A stretch of DNA of 64,000 bases. It comes from Mycobacterium gordonae (GTDB lineage Bacteria; Actinomycetota; Actinomycetes; Mycobacteriales; Mycobacteriaceae). Under the pieces are notes generated by a model that saw only the letters and a program-made list of their open reading frames with translations, was not told where the DNA came from and did no database searches. Where the stretch lies: NCBI RefSeq assembly GCF_017086405.1, contig NZ_CP070973.1, positions 2,480,001 to 2,544,000 on the forward strand, written 5' to 3'. Made by a program: the position numbers and the translations under genes. The number at the start of each line of letters is the position of its first letter. The stretch's first letter is position 1. Positions 1-11,656 of the stretch are shown piece by piece.

Positions 1-1701
1 AAGTTCCTCTCGGCGTTGTCTGTCGGGGACACCGCGACCGCTGCCCAGCTCAGCGACAATCCCAACGAAGCGCGCGAGGCGCTTAACGCGGCCTGGGCAG
101 GTCTGCAGGCCGTGCACCTGGACGCGCAGGTACTGAGCTCGAAGTACGCCGAGGACACCGGCACCGTCGTGTACCGCTTCACTTGGCACCTGCCCAAGAA
201 CCGCACCTGGACCTACGACGGACAGTTGAAGATGGCCCGCGACGAGGGGCACTGGCAGGTCCGCTGGGCCACCACCGGGCTGCACCCGAAACTGGGTGAG
301 CACCAGACGTTCGCGCTGCGCGCCGACCCGCCCCGGCGCGCCTCGGTGAACGAACTCGGCGGGTCCGACGTACTGGCGCCCGGTTACATCTACAACTATT
401 CGCTGGACGCCACCAAGGCCGGAGCCGACCTGATCGGGACCGCCCATGCCGTCATCGACGCACTGCATCCGTTCAATGACACGCTCAACGATCCGCAGCT
501 GCTGGCCGAGATGGCCAGCTCGGCAACCCAGCCCGTCGATCTGGCGACGCTGCTGCCCGATGACAGCAACCGGGTTTTTCCGGCGATCGGCCAGTTGCCC
601 GGCGTGGTGATCACCCCGCATCCCGAGCTGCTGCCGACCGATCCGCGCTTCGCGCCGGCGGTCATGGCCGAGGTCAAGAAGGCGGTCGTCGATCAGCTCG
701 ACGGCCAGGCCGGCTGGCGGATCGTCAGCACCAACCAGAACGGCGTCGACGTCGCGGTGCTGCACGAGGTCGAGGGCTCGCCGGCGCCGTCGGTGTCCAT
801 CACGCTGGACCGCGCCGTGCAAGACGCCGCTCAGCATGCGGTGGACACCCGCGGCGGCAAAGCGATGCTGGTCGTGATCAAGCCGTCGACCGGGGAGATC
901 CTGGCGATCGGACAGAACGCGGGAGCCAACGCCGAGGGCCTGCTGGCTACCACCGGCCTGTACCCACCCGGGTCTACCTTCAAGATGGTCACCGCCGGCG
1001 CCGCCGTCGATCGTGACATGGCGACTCCCAACACGATGGTCGGCTGCCCGGGGCACATCGACATCGGCCACCGGACAATTCCGAACTACGGCGGCTTCGA
1101 CCTGGGTGTGGTGCCGATGTCGCGTGCCTTCGCCAGCTCCTGCAACACGACGTTCGCCGAACTGAGCGCCAAGCTGCCGCCGCGCGGGCTGACCCAGGCT
1201 GCCAGCAGGTACGGCATCGGGCTGGACTACCAGGTCGAAGGCATCACCACGGTGACCGGGTCGGTGCCCCCGACCGTCGACCTGACCGAACGCACCGAGG
1301 ACGGATTCGGCCAGGGCCGGGTGCTGGCCAGCCCGTTCGGCATGGCCCTGGTGGCGGCCACCGTCGCGGCCGGCAAGACCCCGGTGCCGCAGTTGATCGC
1401 GGGCCGGCCGACCATGGTCGCCGGCGACAACACTCCGATCAGCCCGAAGATGGTGGAGGCGCTGCGCCCGATGATGCGATTGGTCGTCACCAACGGTACG
1501 GCCAAGGAGATCGCAGGCTGCGGGGAGATCTACGGCAAAACCGGAGAAGCCGAGTTCGCTGGTGGTTCGCATTCCTGGTTCGCCGGGTACCGTGGTGACC
1601 TGGCATTCGCCGCCCTGATTGTCGGGGGCGGCAGCTCGGAATACGCCGTCCGGATGACCAAGGTGATGTTCGACTCGTTGCCGCCGGGCTACCTGGCCTG
1701 A
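1..1701 (+). CDS. Penicillin-binding lipoprotein, D,D-transpeptidase (5' truncated by window)
   Basis: The reading frame is open from the first base, so the N-terminus (signal/lipobox) lies outside the window; the TTG at 16 is not the real start. The visible protein has an NTF2-like MecA_N-type domain first (about 30-340 in nucleotides), then a dimerisation region and a class B transpeptidase domain. The catalytic motifs are intact: STFK (nucleotides 973-984, Ser nucleophile and Lys), SCN (1138-1146) and KTG (1537-1545). It should cross-link peptidoglycan on the outer face of the membrane and be acylated by beta-lactams. By position it matches the M. tuberculosis penicillin-binding lipoprotein Rv2864c (recalled), which has about 600 residues, so some 40 residues are missing here. 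Confidence 0.93.
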   Translation, partial: KFLSALSVGDTATAAQLSDNPNEAREALNAAWAGLQAVHLDAQVLSSKYAEDTGTVVYRFTWHLPKNRTWTYDGQLKMARDEGHWQVRWATTGLHPKLGEHQTFALRADPPRRASVNELGGSDVLAPGYIYNYSLDATKAGADLIGTAHAVIDALHPFNDTLNDPQLLAEMASSATQPVDLATLLPDDSNRVFPAIGQLPGVVITPHPELLPTDPRFAPAVMAEVKKAVVDQLDGQAGWRIVSTNQNGVDVAVLHEVEGSPAPSVSITLDRAVQDAAQHAVDTRGGKAMLVVIKPSTGEILAIGQNAGANAEGLLATTGLYPPGSTFKMVTAGAAVDRDMATPNTMVGCPGHIDIGHRTIPNYGGFDLGVVPMSRAFASSCNTTFAELSAKLPPRGLTQAASRYGIGLDYQVEGITTVTGSVPPTVDLTERTEDGFGQGRVLASPFGMALVAATVAAGKTPVPQLIAGRPTMVAGDNTPISPKMVEALRPMMRLVVTNGTAKEIAGCGEIYGKTGEAEFAGGSHSWFAGYRGDLAFAALIVGGGSSEYAVRMTKVMFDSLPPGYLA

Positions 1702-1759
1702 CCCGGTGTGCGGCCCACCACAGCGGTAAGTTTCGAAGGGTGAGCATCCAGGCGGCGCC

Positions 1760-2344
1760 ATGACCGAGCCCGGCGGTGACATGGCGGCGATGCGGGTATC
1801 GGATGCCGACCGCAACGGCACCATGCGCCGGCTGCAGAATGCGCTCGCACTCGGGCTGATCGACATCGACGAGTTCGAACAGCGCTCGCGGCAGGTCTCG
1901 TATGCGCGTACTCGTGAAGAACTGGACCGACTCCTCGGCGACCTGCCCGGGCCGGGCGCGATCGTCACCTCCGCCACCGACCGGGTGGAACTGCGGGGCT
2001 GGGCGGGCTCGCTGAAGCGCCATGGCGAGTGGACCGTGCCGACCCGGCTTTCGTTGGTGCGGCGACTGGGCTCGATCGATCTTGATCTGACCAAGGCCCG
2101 ATTCGCCGGGCCGGTCGTTGTCATCGAGATCGACATGAAGTTCGGCTCGTTGAACCTGTGGTTGCCCGAAGGCGCCAGCGCCTCGATCGACAACGTCGAG
2201 GCGTATGTGGGCAGCGCCTCGGACCGGCGCAAAGACCCGCCGGCGGACGGCAATCCGCACGTCGTGTTGACCGGTCAGCTGGTGTTCGGTTCGGTGACCA
2301 TCCGCGGGCCGCGCCGGACATTGCTACGCCGGCCCCGGTTCTGA
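1760..2344 (+). CDS. DUF1707 domain protein, 194 aa
   Basis: The N-terminal third carries a DUF1707 (SHOCT-like) module: a MRVSDADRN start-like block, then an amphipathic stretch with [14 protein letters not shown] and a [12 protein letters not shown] end. The C-terminal half is beta-rich with alternating hydrophobics ([18 protein letters not shown]), like the LiaF/DUF2154-type cell-wall-stress domains often joined to DUF1707. No signal peptide or membrane segment is seen, so it is probably cytosolic or peripheral. Start ATG 1760 is used; the internal ATG at 1790 directly precedes the RVSDADRN motif and is a credible alternative. The gene follows the penicillin-binding gene by 58 bp in the same direction. 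Its molecular function is unknown. Confidence 0.82.
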   Translation: MTEPGGDMAAMRVSDADRNGTMRRLQNALALGLIDIDEFEQRSRQVSYARTREELDRLLGDLPGPGAIVTSATDRVELRGWAGSLKRHGEWTVPTRLSLVRRLGSIDLDLTKARFAGPVVVIEIDMKFGSLNLWLPEGASASIDNVEAYVGSASDRRKDPPADGNPHVVLTGQLVFGSVTIRGPRRTLLRRPRF

Positions 2345-2472
2345 CGCCGCCGGGTCAGCGAGAACACCGACCGCGCGGTGACGAGCCCGGCCGCACCCCG
2401 GCAGTGCTCCGGCGTGGCCTCGCCGCAGGTGGTCGGCGGCAGCAACAGCCCAGCATCGTTAAGCTAGCTGCC

Positions 2473-3330
2473 ATGCCTGTTCGAACTGCGCTGTCTCCCG
2501 GCGTGCTCTCCCCGACGCTGCCGGTGCCCAAGTGGATCGCGCGCCCGGAATACGTCGGCAAACCCACCGCCAAAGAGGGCACCGAGCCGTGGGTGCAAGA
2601 ACCCGAGGTCATCGAAAAGATGCGGGTGGCGGGCCAGATCGCGGCCCGCGCGCTGCAAGAGGCGGGCAAGGCCGTCGCACCCGGGGTCACCACCGATCAA
2701 CTCGACCGCATCGCGCACGAGTACATGGTGGACAACGGCGCCTACCCGTCGACGCTGGGCTACAAGAGTTTCCCCAAGTCGTGCTGCACCTCGCTCAACG
2801 AGGTGATCTGTCACGGCATCCCGGACTCGACCGTGATCGAGGACGGCGACATCGTCAACATCGACGTCACCGCCTTCATCAACGGAGTGCATGGCGACAC
2901 CAACGCGACCTTTCTGGCCGGCGACGTGTCCGAAGAGCACCGGCTGCTCGTTGAGCGGACCCACGAAGCGACCATGCGCGCGATCAAGGCCGTCAAGCCC
3001 GGACGGCAGTTGTCGGTGGTCGGCCGGGTCATCGAGTCGTACGCAAACCGGTTCGGCTACAACGTGGTTCGCGACTTCACCGGCCACGGCATCGGCACCA
3101 CGTTCCACAACGGGCTGGTGGTGTTGCATTACGACCAGCCCGCCGTGGAGACGGTCATCCAGCCCGGGATGACGTTCACCATCGAGCCGATGATCAACCT
3201 GGGTGCGCTGGATTACGAGATCTGGGACGACGGCTGGACCGTCGTCACCAGGGACCGCAAGTGGACCGCCCAGTTCGAGCACACCCTGCTGGTCACCGAC
3301 ACCGGCGCGGAAATCCTCACCCTGCCGTGA
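2473..3330 (+). CDS. mapB: Methionine aminopeptidase, type I
   Basis: Removes the initiator methionine from nascent proteins in the cytosol. Start ATG 2473 gives 285 residues, the length I recall for mycobacterial MapB; the frame is open further upstream, but that part overlaps the DUF1707 gene and looks non-coding. All five metal ligands of the pita-bread fold are present: Asp131 (NIDVT), Asp142 (HGDTN), His205 (GHGIG), Glu238 (TIEPM) and Glu269 (FEHT). The N-terminal extension of about 40 residues with a proline-rich segment ([11 protein letters not shown]) is typical of the MetAP1c class found in mycobacteria. In M. tuberculosis the next gene downstream would be glnA4; here cobQ and a PPE gene intervene. 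Confidence 0.97.
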   Translation: MPVRTALSPGVLSPTLPVPKWIARPEYVGKPTAKEGTEPWVQEPEVIEKMRVAGQIAARALQEAGKAVAPGVTTDQLDRIAHEYMVDNGAYPSTLGYKSFPKSCCTSLNEVICHGIPDSTVIEDGDIVNIDVTAFINGVHGDTNATFLAGDVSEEHRLLVERTHEATMRAIKAVKPGRQLSVVGRVIESYANRFGYNVVRDFTGHGIGTTFHNGLVVLHYDQPAVETVIQPGMTFTIEPMINLGALDYEIWDDGWTVVTRDRKWTAQFEHTLLVTDTGAEILTLP

Positions 3331-3409
3331 GCTCGGTGGTGCGAGCAGACGCAAAAGGCCCTTCTCATCGGCGGAAAAGGGTGCTTGTGCGACTGCTCAC
3401 AGCACAACG

Positions 3410-4912
3410 GTGAGTGGGGCCCTGCTGGTTGCGGGCACCAGCTCGGACGCCGGCAAATCCATGGTGGTCGCCGGGCTGTGCCGGCTGCTGGCGCGCAAGG
3501 GAGTTCGGGTCGCGCCGTTCAAAGCCCAGAATATGTCGAACAATTCCGCTGTCACCGTTGAAGGCGGCGAGATCGGTCGCGCCCAGGCGATCCAGGCCCG
3601 CGCGGCGGGCCTGGAACCCAGCGTGCGGTTCAATCCGGTGCTGCTCAAACCAGGCAGCGATGGCACCTCGCAGCTGGTCATCCGCGGACAGGCCACCGGT
3701 TACGTCGGCGCCGCAAGTTACTTCCGGCATCGAGATCACGTTGCCGGTGTCGTTCTCGACGAATTGTCAGCCCTGCGTGCCGAATTCGACGCCGTGATCT
3801 GCGAGGGCGCTGGGTCCCCGGCCGAAATCAATTTGCGCTCAACCGATATCGCCAACATGGGCCTGGCCCGAGCCGCCGAGTTGCCGGTCGTGCTGGTCGG
3901 CGACATCGACCGGGGTGGGGTGCTGGCACATCTGTTCGGGACGGTCGCGGTCCTCGATCGTGACGATCAGGCGCTGATTGCGGGTTTCATAGTGAACAAG
4001 TTCCGGGGTGATCGCTCGCTTTTGGAACCGGGGTTGACGCAGCTGGCGGACCTGACCGGTCGACCCACCTATGGAGTGCTGCCCTATTCCGAGCAGATGT
4101 GGCTGGACGCCGAGGATTCCCTCTCGGTGGTGGCGCACCGGTCGGTCGGCACGCCGGAATTGCCCCGTGGTCAGCAGTGGTTGAAGGTGGCAGCCCTTCG
4201 CCTGCCGCGTATCTCGAATTCGACCGACGTCGAGGCGCTGGCGTGTGAACCCGGTGTGGTGGTGCGCTGGGTCACCGATCCGGCCGACGTCGCCGACGCC
4301 GACCTGATCGTCATTCCGGGCAGCAAAGCCACCGTGGCCGATCTGTCGTGGCTGCGGGAACGCGGTCTGGCCGTGATGATCGTCGAGCACGCTGCGGCGG
4401 GCAAGCCGGTGTTGGGAATCTGCGGCGGCTTCCAAATGTTGTGCCGCAGTATCGACGACGCGGTGGAGTCGCGGGCCGGGGCAGTGGATGGATTGGGGCT
4501 CCTGGACGCCGACATCGAATTCGCCAGGACCAAGACATTACGGCGCTGGCGAGAACCGTTATCCGGCTACGAGATTCATTACGGACGGCTGACCCGGTGC
4601 ACGGAGACGCCGTGGTTCGAGGTCGGTGCCGAGGCCGCGGGAGTACGGCGCGGAGCGGTCTTCGGCACCCATTGGCACGGCCTGCTCGACAACGACGCTT
4701 TCCGCCGGGCATTCCTCACCACTGTCGCGGGAGCGGCCGGCCGGGATAGGTTCATCGTCGCCGACGACGTGAACGTCTCCGCTCGCCGGGACGCCCAACT
4801 GGACATGAGCGCCGATCTGCTGGATGCGCACCTCGACATCGACGCGGTGCTGGGTCTGCTCACCGGTTCGGCGCCGCGGCGACCGTATCTCCGTAGCGAG
4901 TTGAGACCGTAG
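3410..4912 (+). CDS. cobQ: Cobyric acid synthase (adenosylcobyrinate amidotransferase)
   Basis: Amidates four carboxylates of adenosylcobyrinic a,c-diamide using glutamine and ATP in B12 synthesis. From GTG 3410 the protein has 500 residues and begins [17 protein letters not shown], the ATP-binding loop of the DTBS-like synthetase domain. The KAQNMSNNS signature follows at about residues 38-46. The C-terminal class I amidotransferase domain has the nucleophile Cys338 in GICGGFQML and the His421/His423 pair in [11 protein letters not shown] 3410 was chosen because it puts the P-loop within the first 17 residues as in the family; the frame continues upstream only into non-homologous sequence. 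The other cobalamin genes of this window lie about 45 kb away, and no B12 riboswitch fits in the 79-bp gap upstream. Confidence 0.95.
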   Translation: MSGALLVAGTSSDAGKSMVVAGLCRLLARKGVRVAPFKAQNMSNNSAVTVEGGEIGRAQAIQARAAGLEPSVRFNPVLLKPGSDGTSQLVIRGQATGYVGAASYFRHRDHVAGVVLDELSALRAEFDAVICEGAGSPAEINLRSTDIANMGLARAAELPVVLVGDIDRGGVLAHLFGTVAVLDRDDQALIAGFIVNKFRGDRSLLEPGLTQLADLTGRPTYGVLPYSEQMWLDAEDSLSVVAHRSVGTPELPRGQQWLKVAALRLPRISNSTDVEALACEPGVVVRWVTDPADVADADLIVIPGSKATVADLSWLRERGLAVMIVEHAAAGKPVLGICGGFQMLCRSIDDAVESRAGAVDGLGLLDADIEFARTKTLRRWREPLSGYEIHYGRLTRCTETPWFEVGAEAAGVRRGAVFGTHWHGLLDNDAFRRAFLTTVAGAAGRDRFIVADDVNVSARRDAQLDMSADLLDAHLDIDAVLGLLTGSAPRRPYLRSELRP

Positions 4913-5066
4913 ATCGGTTCGCAACAGCTCAAATTGCCTTTTCATGCCGCTTGAATTCAAAAGCGCCCTATCGCTCCGCTTAATTTAGAGGTTCATTCTA
5001 CGAATTTCAGAAATGCGAAGCGTGGTTTGTTGTAGCTTGACTGATCGGATAAATCCTGGAGGTGAA

Positions 5067-5138
5067 ATGGTGGGACCGGCGCATACCTGGGCAAGTGAGG
5101 CAGCGTGTGCGTCCAGCCGCTCCCGGGTCGCGGCATGA
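5067..5138 (+). CDS. Putative 23-codon leader ORF overlapping the PPE start
   Basis: ATG 5067 is preceded by a strong [10 protein letters not shown] at 5058-5065. It opens a short frame (MVGPAHTW...) whose TGA at 5136-5138 overlaps the ATG (5135-5137) of the PPE gene in an ATGA arrangement. The PPE start has no clear SD of its own, so ribosomes finishing this frame could restart on it. This is sequence geometry only; expression is inferred. The stretch 4913-5066 upstream is comparatively AT-rich and probably holds the promoter, but no convincing -35/-10 pair could be assigned. Confidence 0.45.
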   Translation: MVGPAHTWASEAACASSRSRVAA

Positions 5139-8100
5139 GCTTCTTCGCCTTCCCGCCGGAGATCAACTCCGCGCGTATCTTCACCGGAGCGGGCCCGGGC
5201 CCGATGCTGGCGGCCGCGACGGCCTGGGATGGTTTGGCTGCCGAATTGTATTCGGCCGCAACTTGTTTTGACTTGGTGACGTCGGGGCTGGCCGGTGGCA
5301 CCTGGCAGGGTCCCGCGGCGACGGCGATGGCGGGCGCCGCCGCCCCCTACGTCGGGTGGCTCAACGCGGCGGCGTCCGGGGCCGAGGAGGTCGCCGGACA
5401 GGCGCGATTCGCTGCCGGAGCTTTCGAGGCGGCCAGGGCCGCGACGGTACATCCCGCCGCATTGGTCGCCCATCGAAGCCAATTGTTGTCACTGGTTTTC
5501 TCGAATCTGTTCGGGCAGAACGCCCCGGCCATCGCGGCCGCCGAGGCCGCCTACGAGCAAATGTGGGCCCAGGACGTCGCGGCAATGTCGGATTACTATT
5601 CGCGGATTTCGGCCGCCGTCGCCCAGCTGGTGCCCTGGCAAAGTTCGCTGCAAGACCTGGCCGGCCGGGTCACCGGCCTGCTGGGGATCGGAGGAAAAGC
5701 GCCGGCGGCGGCGAGTGCCGCGGCGGACAGCAACGCCGCTGAGACAACCGCCGTTGCCGCACCGGGAGGAGCCGCCGCCGACCCGGTCGCGGCTCCCAGA
5801 CTCGCTGCCGCCGCCCCGCTGGCTGCCGGGATCGGCAACCAGGGCACCGGCAACAGCGGCAACGGCAACATCGGCAACGATAACATCGGCAGCGGCAACA
5901 GGGGCGGCGGCAACGGCGGCAGCGGCAACATGGGTTCGAACAACCTCGGCAGTGGCAACCAGGGCAGCGGCAACGGCGGCAGCGGCAACATCGGCGACAA
6001 CAATGCCGGCAGCGGCAATACCGGAAACTTCAACGAGGGCAACGGAAACCGGGGCAACGGGAATATCGGCAACGGTAACCGCGGCAGTAATAACCCAGGC
6101 AGCGGCAACACCGGCGGTACCAACGTCGGCAACGGCAATCAGGGCAGCTTCAACCCCGGCGACGGCAACATCGGTGGAAACAACGCGGGCGACGGCAACA
6201 CCGGCAGCACCAACCAGGGCGACGGAAACCGGGGCCTGGGCAACGAAGGCGATGGCAACCGTGGCAGCTTCAACCGCGGCAGCGGCAACACCGGCAACGG
6301 CAACGCCGGCAACGGCAACACCGGCAACTCGAATGACGGGGACGGCAACAACAGCGGTAACGCCCTGGTCGGCGGAAACTCCGGCGACGGCAACCTCGGC
6401 ACCGGAAACGCCGGCGACGGCAACAATGGTCGCGACAACCAGGGCGGCGGCAACTTCGGTGACGCCAACATCGGCAACGGCAACCGCGGCAACACGAATC
6501 CGGGCGACGGCAACCTGGGCAACACCAACGCCGGAAACGGTAACGAGGGCAACGACAATCGCGGTCACGGCAACCTGGGTAGCGGCAATACCGGGGATGC
6601 CAACAAGGGCGACAACAACTTTGGCAAGGGCAACCTGGGCAACACCAACGCCGGTGACGGCAACAAGGGCGGGGCCAACGGCGGTTCGGGCAACCTGGGT
6701 GATTTGAACCCCGGTAGCGGGAACAAGGGCTCCAACAACGTCGGCCAGGGTAACGCCGGCAACGCCAACACCGGCGACGGCAACCTGGGCAACGGCAACG
6801 CCGGGTTGGGCAACGCGGGCGACAACAACACCGGCGCCGGCAACAAGGGCAACACCAATTCCGGGTTCGGCAACACCGGCAACAACAACCAGGGCAACGG
6901 CAACCGCGGCAACGACAACCTCGGCAACGGCAACTTCGGCAACGCCAACACCGGCCTGGGCAACCGCGGCGACAACAACACCGGAAACGGCAACCTGGGC
7001 AACGGCAATGCCGGCTTCGGCAACAAGGGCAGCAACAACCAGGGTTCCGGCAACCAGGGCAACAACAACGTCGGTCACGGAGACATCGGCAGCAACAACA
7101 CCGGCAGCGGCAACATCGGCAGCGGCAACGCCGGCAGCGGCAACCGCGGTGTGGGGTTGGGCACCGGCGACAACAATCTGGGCAGCGGCAACCAGGGCAG
7201 CAGCAATGCCGGCAACGGCAACATCGGCAACGGCAACACGGGCAGCGGCAACCGCGGTATCGGGTTGGGCACCGGCGACAACAATCTGGGCAGCGGCAAC
7301 CAGGGCAGCAACAATGCCGGCAACGGCAACATCGGCAACGCCAACGGCGGCAGCGGCAACACCGGCAGCAACAACGCCGGCAGCGGTAACGCCGGCAGTA
7401 ACAACACCGGCGGCGGCAACTTCGGCAGCGGCAATATCGGCGAGGGAAACCGGGGCAACGGCAATGCCGGGAGCGGCAACGTCGGCAACGGCAACCCCGG
7501 CATGGGCAATACCGGTAGCGGCAATCAGGGCGGTGGGAACAACGGGACCAACAACCAGGGTTGGGGAAACACCGGGACCAACAACGTCGGCTTCGGTAAC
7601 ACCGGAAACAACAACATCGGCTTCGGGCTCACCGGAGACAACCAGGTGGGTATCGGCCGCCTGAACTCGGGATGGTTCAACCTGGGCCTGGGCAACTCCG
7701 GAAACTTCAATATCGGATTCGGAAACTCGGGCAGCGGCAACATCGGTTTCGGCAACTCGGGCAACTACAACATCGGCTTCGGCAACGCCGGCAGCGGAAA
7801 CTTCGGCTGGTGGAACGGCGGCAACGGCAACACCTTCGCGATGAACTCCGGCAACTACAACACCGGATTCTGGAACGCGGGGAACCTGAACACCGGCCTG
7901 TGGAATTCCGGAAGCAACAACACGGGATTTTTCAACGCCGGCAGCACGAACACAGGTCTGTTCAACTCGGGCAGCACGAACACCGGGTTGTACAACTCGG
8001 GCAGCACCAACACCGGAAACTACAACTCGGGCAGCACGAACACCGGGCGGTACAACTCAGGCGGGACCAACACCGGTAATTACAACTCCGGCGGCACCAA

Positions 8101-11100
8101 CACGGGCGACTACAACGCCGGCGGCACCAACACCGGTAACTACAACTCGGGCGGCACCAACACCGGAAACTACAACTCCGGCGGCACCAACACCGGCAGC
8201 TTCAATGCCGGCGGCACCAACTACGGCAGCTACAACGCCGGTGGCACGAATACCGGCAACTTCAACGCCGGTGGCACGAACACCGGTGACTACAACTCCG
8301 GTGGCACCAACGCGGGTTACTACAACTCCGGTGGGACGAACACCGGCAATTACAATTCCGGTGGCACCAATACGGGTAATTACAATGCCGGTGGGACGAA
8401 CACCGGCAACTACAACTCCGGCGGCACCAACACGGGTAACTACAATTCGGGCGGCACCAACACCGGTAATTACAACTCCGGCAACACCAACACTGGTGAC
8501 CAGAACTCGGGCAACACCAACACCGGCAACCAGAACTCGGGCAACACCAACACCGGCAACTTAAACTCCGGCAACACCAACACCGGCAACCTCAACTCCG
8601 GCAACACCAACACCGGCAACCAGAACTCGGGCAACACCAACACCGGCAACCTCAACTCCGGCAACACCAACACGTTCGGCGACGCCAGCCGCCCCGACGG
8701 CTACAACTCGGGCGACACCAATACCGGCAGCTACAACTCCGGGAACACCAACACCGGCAATTACAACTCCGGCAACACCAACACCGGCAACCTCAACTCC
8801 GGCAACACCAACACCGGCAACCAGAACTCGGGCAACACCAACACCGGCAACCTCAACTCCGGCAACACCAACACCGGCAACCAGAACTCGGGCAACACCA
8901 ACACCGGGAACCTCAACTCCGGCAACACCAACACCTACTCCAACCCCAGCTCGCCGGACGGCTACAACTCGGGCGACACCAACACCGGCAGCTACAACTC
9001 CGGGAACACCAACACCGGTCACCGGAACTCTGGCAACACCAACACCGGTACCGGTAACTCCGGCAACACCAACACCGGCGACTTCAATGCCGGGTTCACC
9101 AACACCGGCGACCGCAACTCTGGCAATACGAACACCGGTACCGGTAACTCCGGCAACACCAACACCGGAAACTTCAACTCCGGCTTCACCGACACGGGCA
9201 ACGGAAACTCGGGCAATACCAACAGATTCGACTTCAACTCGGGCAACACGAACACCGGCACCAACAACGCCGGCTTCACCAACACCGGTGACGGTAACTC
9301 CGGCAGGACCAACACCGGCACCAACAATGCCGGCAACACCAACACGGGCAACGGCAACAGCGGCAACACCAACACCGGCAACAACAACGCCGGCACCACC
9401 AACACCGGCAACGGCAACAGCGGCAACACCAACACCGGCAACAACAACGCGGGTAACACCAACACCGGCAACGGCAACCGCGGCAACACCAACACCGGCA
9501 ATGACAACAGCGGCAGCACCAACACCGGTGACAGAAACAGCGGCAACACCAACACCGGCAATGACAACTCGGGTAACACCAACACCGGCAACAACAACTC
9601 GGGCAACTGGAATGTCGGCAACGACAACACCGGAAACGGTGCCCCGGTGGGGGCTTCCGGCACGGGTAACCTCCTCGGTTCGTCGGGTACCAACAATTCG
9701 ACCGGCTCATCGGGTAGCGGCAATGCCGGCTTGGGGGGTAACTCAGGGTTCAACAACAGCGGCATCTCCGGCGGAAACTCCGGCAGGGACAACGTTGGCG
9801 CGGGCTTCGGTAACTCCGGCAGCAGTCACAACGGCGTCGGTGGGGGCAACTCGGGTACGGACCACGACGGCGCAGGTGGCGGCAACTCCGGCACCAACAA
9901 CGATGGCGCCGGCGGCGGCAACTCGGGCTCAGACCACAGCGGAGCGAATGGGGGCAACTCCGGTACCAACAATGATGGCGCCGGCGGCGGCAACTCGGGC
10001 ATCAACAACAGCGGCGCCGGAGGCGGCAACGCCGGCTCCGGCAACTCCGGCAGCAACGGCAGCTCCGGCGAGAACAACTTCGGCAGCGGCGGAAACTCCG
10101 GCTTCAGCAACAGCGGCAGCGCTGGACAATCGGGGACGGGCAACAGCGGCGGCGCCGGAAATTCCGGCACCAACAACAGCGGCTCCCTCGGCAGCTCGGG
10201 GCAGGCGAACGGCGGCGCGGGCGGCAACTCGGGCGTCGGCAATAGCGGCAGCGCCGGTAACTCCGGCAACGGCAACTCCGGCAGTGCCGGAAACTCCGGC
10301 TTCAACAACTCCGGCGGCGGCGGCAACTCGGGCACCAACAACACCGGCGTCACCTTCGGCAGCTCGGGCGCCAACAACATTGCCGCAGGAGGCAATTCGG
10401 GTACCAGCAACTCCGGTAGCGGCGGCAACTCCGGCTCCGGCAACTCCGGTAGCGCCGGCAACTCGGGGCTGAACAACCAAGGTGGCGGCGGCAACTCGGG
10501 TACCAGCAACACCGGCGCCACCTTCGGGAGCTCGGGACTCAACAACGCGGCGGCCGGGGGCAGTTCAGGCAGAGGCAACAACGGCACCGCCGGCAACTCC
10601 GGCTTCAACAACAACGGCAGTGGCGGGCAGTCGGGCACCGGAAACAACGGCGGCGCCGGCACCTCGGGTTCCGGCAACAACGCGGCCGGCGGCAGTTCCG
10701 GTTCGAACAACAATGGCACCGCGGGGAATTCGGGCACCGGTAACAACGGCAGCGCCGGTAATTCGGGCTCGGGCAACAACGGCAGCGCGGGCAGCTCGGG
10801 CGCCAACAACAACGTGATCAGCTTCGGCAGTTCGGGAACCGGGAATATCGCCGCGTCCGGCAGCTCCGGGTCGGGCAACTCCGGCAGCGGTGGGGACTCG
10901 GGCACCGACAACGCCGGCAGCGCCGGCAGCTCCGGCAACAACAACAACGGCACCGCCGGCAGCTCGGGCAGCGGCAACGTCGGCGGCGGCAACGCCGGCA
11001 CCGGCAACATCGGTTTCGGCAGCTCGGGGGGCACCAACATCGGCGCCGGCAGTTCGGGCACCAGCAACCCGGGTGCGGGCAACGCGGGCACCGGCAACGT

Positions 11101-11617
11101 CGGCGCGGGCACGTCGGGTATCAACAATCCCGGCACCGGCAGCTCCGGAAACCAGAACTTCGGCTTCGGCACGTCCGGGAACTACAACGCCGGCGCCGGC
11201 AACTCGGGTACCTTCAACCCGGGTGCGGGCAGTTCGGGTCTGTTCAACATCTATGCCGGCGACTCCGGTTACCTGGCCTCTGGTCTGGGCAACTCGGGCC
11301 TGCTCACGTTCGGCGCCGGGAACTCGGGCGCGGTGACCCCGGGGGCCGGCAACTCCGGCTGGCTCCTGGCAGGTCTGGGCAACTCCGGAACGCTCAACCT
11401 GGGCTCGGCCCTGTCCGGCCTGGTGGCGTTCGGCGCCGCCAATTCGGGACTGCTGAACATCGGCACCACCCTGTCCGGTTTCGCCAACCTCGGCGTCTAC
11501 AACGCCGGTCTGTTGGACATCGGTTACCTGCCGCGGGCACTCTATGTCGGCAATCTTGCCCTCGAGGTCGCCAACTTCCTTCTCCGGCAACTGACGGCTC
11601 TGCTTCCCGGCGTGTGA
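5135..11617 (+). CDS. PPE family protein, MPTR subclass, 2160 aa
   Basis: Starts [12 protein letters not shown], with the PPE motif at residues 7-9 and the WQG motif of the N-terminal helical PPE domain about 50 residues in (about 180 residues; it ends near [18 protein letters not shown]). The rest is MPTR pentapeptide-type repeat in three styles: NxGxGNxG (about 5836-7650), a regular 30-bp [10 protein letters not shown] / GNTNTGNxNS array (about 7900-9620) and an AGNSGxxNNGS style (about 9650-11100), then hydrophobic repeats and a non-repeat tail [20 protein letters not shown]. Such proteins are exported by ESX (type VII) systems and are predicted beta-helices. No PE partner gene is adjacent. 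ATG 5135 was preferred to the upstream GTG 5105 because it gives the canonical PPE N-terminus. The frame is intact over 6.5 kb. Confidence 0.95.
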   Translation: MSFFAFPPEINSARIFTGAGPGPMLAAATAWDGLAAELYSAATCFDLVTSGLAGGTWQGPAATAMAGAAAPYVGWLNAAASGAEEVAGQARFAAGAFEAARAATVHPAALVAHRSQLLSLVFSNLFGQNAPAIAAAEAAYEQMWAQDVAAMSDYYSRISAAVAQLVPWQSSLQDLAGRVTGLLGIGGKAPAAASAAADSNAAETTAVAAPGGAAADPVAAPRLAAAAPLAAGIGNQGTGNSGNGNIGNDNIGSGNRGGGNGGSGNMGSNNLGSGNQGSGNGGSGNIGDNNAGSGNTGNFNEGNGNRGNGNIGNGNRGSNNPGSGNTGGTNVGNGNQGSFNPGDGNIGGNNAGDGNTGSTNQGDGNRGLGNEGDGNRGSFNRGSGNTGNGNAGNGNTGNSNDGDGNNSGNALVGGNSGDGNLGTGNAGDGNNGRDNQGGGNFGDANIGNGNRGNTNPGDGNLGNTNAGNGNEGNDNRGHGNLGSGNTGDANKGDNNFGKGNLGNTNAGDGNKGGANGGSGNLGDLNPGSGNKGSNNVGQGNAGNANTGDGNLGNGNAGLGNAGDNNTGAGNKGNTNSGFGNTGNNNQGNGNRGNDNLGNGNFGNANTGLGNRGDNNTGNGNLGNGNAGFGNKGSNNQGSGNQGNNNVGHGDIGSNNTGSGNIGSGNAGSGNRGVGLGTGDNNLGSGNQGSSNAGNGNIGNGNTGSGNRGIGLGTGDNNLGSGNQGSNNAGNGNIGNANGGSGNTGSNNAGSGNAGSNNTGGGNFGSGNIGEGNRGNGNAGSGNVGNGNPGMGNTGSGNQGGGNNGTNNQGWGNTGTNNVGFGNTGNNNIGFGLTGDNQVGIGRLNSGWFNLGLGNSGNFNIGFGNSGSGNIGFGNSGNYNIGFGNAGSGNFGWWNGGNGNTFAMNSGNYNTGFWNAGNLNTGLWNSGSNNTGFFNAGSTNTGLFNSGSTNTGLYNSGSTNTGNYNSGSTNTGRYNSGGTNTGNYNSGGTNTGDYNAGGTNTGNYNSGGTNTGNYNSGGTNTGSFNAGGTNYGSYNAGGTNTGNFNAGGTNTGDYNSGGTNAGYYNSGGTNTGNYNSGGTNTGNYNAGGTNTGNYNSGGTNTGNYNSGGTNTGNYNSGNTNTGDQNSGNTNTGNQNSGNTNTGNLNSGNTNTGNLNSGNTNTGNQNSGNTNTGNLNSGNTNTFGDASRPDGYNSGDTNTGSYNSGNTNTGNYNSGNTNTGNLNSGNTNTGNQNSGNTNTGNLNSGNTNTGNQNSGNTNTGNLNSGNTNTYSNPSSPDGYNSGDTNTGSYNSGNTNTGHRNSGNTNTGTGNSGNTNTGDFNAGFTNTGDRNSGNTNTGTGNSGNTNTGNFNSGFTDTGNGNSGNTNRFDFNSGNTNTGTNNAGFTNTGDGNSGRTNTGTNNAGNTNTGNGNSGNTNTGNNNAGTTNTGNGNSGNTNTGNNNAGNTNTGNGNRGNTNTGNDNSGSTNTGDRNSGNTNTGNDNSGNTNTGNNNSGNWNVGNDNTGNGAPVGASGTGNLLGSSGTNNSTGSSGSGNAGLGGNSGFNNSGISGGNSGRDNVGAGFGNSGSSHNGVGGGNSGTDHDGAGGGNSGTNNDGAGGGNSGSDHSGANGGNSGTNNDGAGGGNSGINNSGAGGGNAGSGNSGSNGSSGENNFGSGGNSGFSNSGSAGQSGTGNSGGAGNSGTNNSGSLGSSGQANGGAGGNSGVGNSGSAGNSGNGNSGSAGNSGFNNSGGGGNSGTNNTGVTFGSSGANNIAAGGNSGTSNSGSGGNSGSGNSGSAGNSGLNNQGGGGNSGTSNTGATFGSSGLNNAAAGGSSGRGNNGTAGNSGFNNNGSGGQSGTGNNGGAGTSGSGNNAAGGSSGSNNNGTAGNSGTGNNGSAGNSGSGNNGSAGSSGANNNVISFGSSGTGNIAASGSSGSGNSGSGGDSGTDNAGSAGSSGNNNNGTAGSSGSGNVGGGNAGTGNIGFGSSGGTNIGAGSSGTSNPGAGNAGTGNVGAGTSGINNPGTGSSGNQNFGFGTSGNYNAGAGNSGTFNPGAGSSGLFNIYAGDSGYLASGLGNSGLLTFGAGNSGAVTPGAGNSGWLLAGLGNSGTLNLGSALSGLVAFGAANSGLLNIGTTLSGFANLGVYNAGLLDIGYLPRALYVGNLALEVANFLLRQLTALLPGV
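5836..11250 (+). repeat. MPTR repeat array coding for Asn/Gly pentapeptides
   Basis: Short in-frame repeats with mainly 15- and 30-bp periods. Two longer internal duplications are visible. One is 108 bp (36 codons), containing [15 protein letters not shown], with copies around 7156 and 7264. The other is about 261 bp, marked by a [15 protein letters not shown] block, with copies around 8690 and 8951. These show expansion by duplication inside the array. Confidence 0.85.
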
Positions 11618-11656
11618 ACCGTGGCCATTGGGCGTAGTTTTGGCGGGGTGTCCAGG

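Noticed and set aside
3366..3388. Possible hairpin CCCTT ... AAAGGG between mapB and cobQ
   Set aside because: Stem is short and imperfect and no B12-riboswitch elements fit in the 79-bp gap.
7900..9620. Regular 30-bp repeats that superficially look like a CRISPR array
   Set aside because: Repeats are contiguous, in frame and encode NTGNYNS units; there are no unique spacers and no cas genes.
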